Assembly (NCBI GenBank): GCA_031835245.1 | Contig: JAVKOQ010000276.1 | Location: 1 to 64,000, forward strand | Source: Balamuthia mandrillaris | Lineage: Eukaryota > Discosea > Longamoebia > Balamuthiidae | DNA: 64,000 nt | Direction: 5' to 3' | In this document: positions 56,088 to 64,000 of the stretch, one piece after another | Layout of the letters: every line of letters begins with the position of its first letter | Numbering within the stretch: position 1 is the stretch's first letter | The notes under the pieces: model-generated | Databases searched by the model: none | What the model was told of the DNA's origin: nothing | Seen by the model: only the letters and a program-made list of their open reading frames with translations | Made by a program: the position numbers and the translations under genes

Positions 56088-57473
56088 CTAGAGGCCCACT
56101 CGCCCCAGACTCGAGTCAGCCTTTGTTGTAATGGAAATAGAAAGAGGAGAGAATGAGCATAAGCAAGAAAGATAAGAGAGAGAAAGAGAAGTGCAATGCA
56201 AAATGTACTTTGGGATCGGCAGTGTAGTTCTGTACGGCGGCCAACAGCTCGTTGATCTTTGTTTGCAGTTCTCTTAGATCCGAAATGTACAACAGACGAA
56301 GTATCTTTGCTGCCTTATCCACCACCTCATCTATTACATTCATTTAAACATGTAACAGAGAACGAAAGAGAGAGAGAGAATGGCAGAAAGGGAAAATGAG
56401 AGAGAGGATACCTCCAGTGGTGAATCCCAAAGGAAAATCTTCAAGTTTGGGAGCCACTGCTTGTGATTGTTGTCTCTTGGAGCTTTCCTCCAGAGCTACA
56501 GGGTTAAACTTGGTCTTGATGATGCGTGCCACTACCTACATTATTCCTCACAACTATCAGAATGACGGATACAAAAACCAAGTTTAAAAAAAAAAACAAG
56601 AAAAAACTATACCCGTAAAACTTCTTCTGTGTTTTCATGGGGAGGTAAGTTCAACACATGAGCAATGTCAGCTACTGCTTGTTTGAACTCTGCAGAATTG
56701 TCTATCAGCATTATGCAAACAACGCGCAAGTCAGCAACTTTGAAAGGGCCAAACAAAAGGTAAAGGAGAGAAGCTTCTTTAGTGTGTTAAGGCTACGCAC
56801 AATCTGTGTTTTGGTCCATTTGTAACAGGCCTTCAGCGATGTTGCTTCGCAGTGTAGCTGCTCTTGCTGTCTCGTTGTACTGTTGTGCTGTTGGCAGTGT
56901 TTAGGGTGCACATGTTAGAGAGAAAACAAGAGAGAGAGAGAACGAGAGGAACCATTGTCTTCATAAACGAGGCTGAGTGCTTTGCAAAGCAGCCAGTCCA
57001 AAGCCAACGCCAATTTTGGTCCTTGTTCCACGGGCCTAGGGCAGCCCATGTCCTGCAAGTACTTCATTTCAAACCTTTGTTAGAGAAAGAAAAACGAGTG
57101 CAAAGAGAGCGGAGAGATGGAGCGACAAGTAGAGGAGGGATGAGAAAGAGAGAAGAGAGTCTTACTTTGTGAAAGTGGGCAAACCAGTCTTGGTCGAGGT
57201 TGCGAAGGCTGGCCCTGTCCTCAATGCGGTAGTGCCGTATCTTCAAGTCTTCCAGCCACACCACCAACGCCTGCACTTCTTTGCTATCTATGACAGCAAA
57301 GCATGAATAAATAAGTACAAGGCAACACAGAGAATCGATCTATGGCGCCACTTGCTGCTCGCCATTTGCTCAGCGGAGCGGCAGCAGAGAGAGCACGCAC
57401 CTGCTACATCGAAGGAATCCGCTCGTGGATATGCCAGCGCACGCAGCTTACGTTGAAACCTCATTTCTTCCAC
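56088..57473 (-). CDS. RTRAF: RTRAF (hCLE/C14orf166) RNA transcription, translation and transport factor
   Basis: In animals RTRAF belongs to the tRNA ligase and cap-binding-linked RNA transport complexes. Start 57473 (MEEMRF) or 57464 ([20 protein letters not shown]); the second matches the family start better. Exons give [113 protein letters not shown] and the ending [14 protein letters not shown], stop TAG at 56088-56090. The VWLEDxKIRHY, RELQTKINE and LG(R/K)VG signatures are clear. About seven exons. Confidence 0.92.
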
Positions 57474-60649
<3,176 letters not shown>

Positions 60650-61365
60650 ATAAATGTCATGCCATTCTCGCTGCTCTGCCCTCTCTCTCCCTTTTTTCTT
60701 GGTCTCACCTCTCTCTCTCGTCTAATCTCATGACGGATCTCCTGTCCTTAGGTTTCAGAGAAAGTCAACAGAAAATCGGGTGTTCCTCTCCTCTCCTCTC
60801 TCCTTTCTTTTCAGCTAAATGCTGGTGGGGAATTGCTTCTCTCCAGTCCAGTCCCTGCGCGCCCAATTCGCACTAAAAACCACGCTCTCGCCCAAAAAAA
60901 AAAAAAACACAATCAAAAAATTTGTTCAACAACAAGAGGAAGGAAGAATAAGCGAAACCAAAGGCCGGCAGCATTGAAGAGGAGAGAGAAAGAGTGCTTT
61001 TGCGTAGTGCTTCTTTTGTTTCAACCGGTTATCCTTTGTGAAGCATTTTTTATTTTCATATCCAGGACAGGCTGCACGAAGAAAGGCTTTTTTTTTTTCG
61101 GTGGGTGGAAAATCGGCAAGGCAGGCCTGCTACACTTTTTTGTTAGGGAGTGGTAGGTCGGTGCCAATCAGGCCTCGCCCGCATTTCATCGCGGGGCTTT
61201 GTGTGTGGTCAGAGCAAACTACTGTCCTTGTTTATTCCAAAGGTAAGCAAGCAGTACCAGGCAAAAAAAAACCCGACACATATTTTAAAACAACAAATCG
61301 TCCCTTCGCTTAACAAGACTTTTCTTTAATAGTACGATTAGCCAAAGGTTAGGAAGGGTGGTAGA
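60650..61365. other. Tandem intergenic region, about 700 bp
   Basis: CT-rich stretch near 60670-60725 and an A-run near 60894-60907. I see no coding sequence, tRNA or promoter palindrome in it. Confidence 0.5.
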
Positions 61366-63780
61366 ATGGCAATGAGGCGACGCAATGCGGCTGCCGCCAC
61401 CAAGAGCGAACTCAGACAGCGACACAACGTTGCTTCAGCTGCGTCCGCTTCCTCTTCCGCTTCCTCATCATCTTCAGTGAGTGGCATGAACAACAACTTG
61501 CAAGGCTCGTTAGCCAACGGCACTTCTCATGCCACTGCAAACGCAGGCAGCCACGCCTCCAACAGCAGCAAGTCCAAAGATGGCGGCAAGAAAAAGGAGA
61601 GAAGAGCAGCCCGACACTCCTCCACTCAAAACTCAACTTCTCATTCCAAAGCAACAACCGCCACTACCACTGTTCCTTCTGCTTCCTCTAATCCAGCAGC
61701 ATCGCAACCATCCTCCACTACCCTCACTAGTAGCGGCGCTGCCGCTTCCTCTGCCGCTACCGTTAGCGCCGCTTCCTCTACCACGACAGCAGCCGCTGCT
61801 TCTACTGCACCCGTACCTTCTTCCTCTGTCTTTTCTCCAGCCTCCTTTTTTTCTTTCTTTGGTGAGCGTTTCCACTCTTCCCCGTTGCAACAACAAACTC
61901 GCTTCGAGTTGACGCTCTTCTTCTATCTCCTCATTCACCTTTTCCTCCAAAACTTCAACATCTATTATCTGGTAAGCCAGTTTCTCTCACTTATTTTCGT
62001 ATCTTTCGTCTTTTTTTTTGTTGTTCGTCGTCCCTTACACTGTGTTTCTTCTATTCTACCTCTTTCTATGTTCTTTTTCTTTCTTTCGTTGTCAGTTTGC
62101 CTTCTTCAAACTGTCCAGATAGTTGTTTCATTCACTAATACACTTTCTTTTGCACACCAAACACAACAGAATTTTCACAACTACAATTTTTGCTTGCTGT
62201 TCCTGACTATCATTATCCTCTTCAAGCGAGTACTGGCTTGCTATTGGAACCACGTCAAATGGGAGAACCCATTGCGTATGAGCGCCTCGCAAATCTGTCT
62301 CAATCTCGTCATCATTGTCATCATTCTTTCGAACTCTCTCTATCTTCTCCTTCAACTTTTCCTTACGCATCCCTTCAAGAACTTTTTGTTCTTATTTTAT
62401 CCGTACGTCCCTTTTTCTACTTCCCTGTTGATTGTTTGCATTTTTTTCTAAAGTTCTCCATTCTTCGTTACTCATTCTCCTTTCTCTATTCTTTGCTGTA
62501 TAATTGCCCCTTGTAGTGCACTAGTGTACTTTGGTTTTTTCGGGGGGCAAAGCGGGAGTAATGCTGGCAGCAAACAACCCACGGATAGTGGCACAGAGTG
62601 GTTCATTTATCGTTTCAAGCGTCTAGCTTATAGCTCGCTGGAATGCGGCTACTTTGCCGGTTTTCTTCCTTTACGATTCTTGCAGGTACTTCTTCGTATT
62701 CCTTTATTTGTCACTTTGCTTTTTTGTTTCAATTGTCGTCGCTATTGCCTTCGTCAGTTCGTCGTTTATTTTAAATGTGAGCTGACTAGGTTTCAAACAA
62801 AAAGCATGAGCACCTCTATTATGACTCTGTGCGATGTACATTGCTGGTGGCTTATGTCTTCGTGAATTCCTTTGTAATGCTATTTGCTCATTTGCTCTCT
62901 TCGAGCTTCAATGAGCTTTATTTGCACTCTCAAATGTTGGGTTGTTGGCGCATATGCTCATCACCTTCGGGACATGCTTTCATTGGGTACACCCACCTTT
63001 TGAGTTGGTTTATTTATTTGGTTTCTTTGTTGCTCACTGAACTCTTCTTGAAGGGTAAGGGGAGAAAACGGGGTGAAAGGCGAGGAACTGTCATCGAAAG
63101 ATGCAATTGGAGATGACGCACCGGGCTCTTGCTCAACTGTATCTGGTATAAAATACAGCTGCAGCGGGGATTCTCCTTCATCCCCAACGCGGTTGTTGTC
63201 AACTTCGTTAACATCAACGTCAACGAAAGATCGCCCTAAGGCCAAAACCAAATCCAAGGAAAGGGGTGAGGAAGGAGAGAGAACTACCGGGCACGTGCGG
63301 AAAGTGCCGCAGTGGTCCGCAGCCCATGCTCCCTACCGCAAAGGCGTGTTGGTGGAGCACAGGGGCAAGCTTTATGTAGCCGTCGGCCAACAGAATATGG
63401 CGGAGCCTGGATTACTCCTTCCCTGCCTTATCTTTGTATGTTCTCCTTCCTCTCTCTCCCTCCCTCCTTGCTAATGATGCGTGTCATCAACGTGTGCAGT
63501 ATCTTTTTGCCAAGCCGGATAGGATCCACACCTGCTTGATAGTGTTTCAATTTTTGGTTGCGTTATCGCAGCTGGCGCTGCTCCTCAACTCGAATCACTG
63601 GAACGTGTACGGCATGATGCTGTTGTGTAACTACTACATCCTGTACCTCTGCGTCAAGACCCGTAGTGACAACCAGAGCGCATGGCCCGCCGTGCAGGCC
63701 CAGTCTTTTCACAAGCTTCACACTCATCAACAACTTGCTTCAACTGCCTCTTCGTCTTTATCAATAACACAACCTTCTTA
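61366..63780 (+). CDS. TMEM39: TMEM39-like multipass membrane protein
   Basis: Endomembrane protein; in animals TMEM39A works at the ER in autophagy and lipid control. ATG 61366 gives MAMRRRNAAAATKSELRQRH, then about 150 low-complexity Ser/Ala/Thr residues. Membrane helices: FELTLFFYLLIHLFLQNFNI, CLLFLTIIILFKRVLACYWN, ICLNLVIIVIILSNSLYLLL, VAYVFVNSFVMLFAHLLS, TCLIVFQFLVALSQLALLLN. Family signatures are YRKGVLVEHRGKLYVAVGQQ (animal form WPQGVLVRHSRCLYRAMG) and MMLLCNYYILYLCVKTR. About six to seven exons. The low-complexity N-terminus and a Ser/Lys/Glu-rich insert before the YRKGVL motif make it longer than animal versions. It matches the TMEM39 family overall; function here is inferred. Confidence 0.85.
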
Positions 63781-63844
63781 AACCATACGTCCTCTTCTTA
63801 CTATTCAATGTGTCCCTCGTTCTTCTTCCTCTCTCTGCCGCCTT

Positions 63845-63960
63845 TTCCCTCATCCCTCCTCTCTGCTCTCTCCTCTCTCCTCTCTGCTCTCTGCTCTTTC
63901 TCCTCTCTCCTCTCTCCTCTCTGCTCTCTCCTCTTTCTCCTCTCTCTCCTGTCCGTTCCT
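63845..63960 (+). repeat. CT-rich repeat at right edge
   Basis: Irregular CTCTCTCCT and CTCTGCT units downstream of the last gene. Confidence 0.85.
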
Positions 63961-64000
63961 TTTGCTCGCGTTTCGAAAAAGGAGGAGAAAGAGCAAGAAA

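Overview
This is a gene-dense eukaryotic chromosome segment. Nearly every gene is split by many short GT-AG introns (about 44 to 200 bp), intergenic gaps are often under 300 bp, and the genes are conserved single-copy eukaryotic ones. The best taxonomic guess is an amoebozoan. The clues are a LisH plus RasGEF_N plus RasGEF protein, two Frizzled/Smoothened-like seven-pass receptors of the kind known from Dictyostelium, a HAP2/GCS1 gamete fusogen, and the mix of PEX4, RTRAF, UBAC1, TMEM39 and PCAF_N-containing GCN5. The species cannot be named from the sequence alone.

Layout, left to right: a partial ZZ / acyl-adenylating / carrier-protein fusion enzyme (-, runs off the left edge); SF3B4 (+); LisH-RasGEF (+); an uncertain coiled-coil gene (-) with an inverted repeat; AP-2 mu (-); a 1.2 kb intergenic stretch with a perfect 72-bp inverted repeat; aralar-type aspartate/glutamate carrier (+); UBAC1-like UBL-UBA-UBA protein (-); Frizzled-like receptor 1 (+); 3-oxoacyl-ACP synthase (-); malate dehydrogenase (+); GCN5 (-); an unrecognised charged protein (+); REXO4 (-); PEX4 (+); CCCH zinc-finger protein (-); a Golgi-type glycosyltransferase (-); a sulfotransferase (-); HAP2 (+); PUS1-like (+); Yos1/IER3IP1 (-); Frizzled-like receptor 2 (-); GT8-like glycosyltransferase (+); MRD1/RBM19 (+); Ras-like GTPase (+); FIS1 (-); RTRAF (-); SNF1/AMPK alpha (+); TMEM39 (+).

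The genes are mostly unrelated housekeeping functions (splicing, rRNA and tRNA modification, endocytosis, mitochondria, peroxisomes, fatty acid synthesis, signalling), so there is no operon or pathway cluster. The three secretory-pathway transferases between 35.6 and 49.1 kb are the nearest thing to one.

Two features are not explained by gene content. First, pyrimidine-rich microsatellites ((CT)n or TTC/TTG arrays) sit immediately downstream of 5' splice sites in many introns and are always pyrimidine on the sense strand. Second, the palindrome GTCGAC, often next to AATATT, recurs just upstream of start codons, including in several divergent promoters. Exon borders were read by eye; gene outer limits are more reliable than internal ones.
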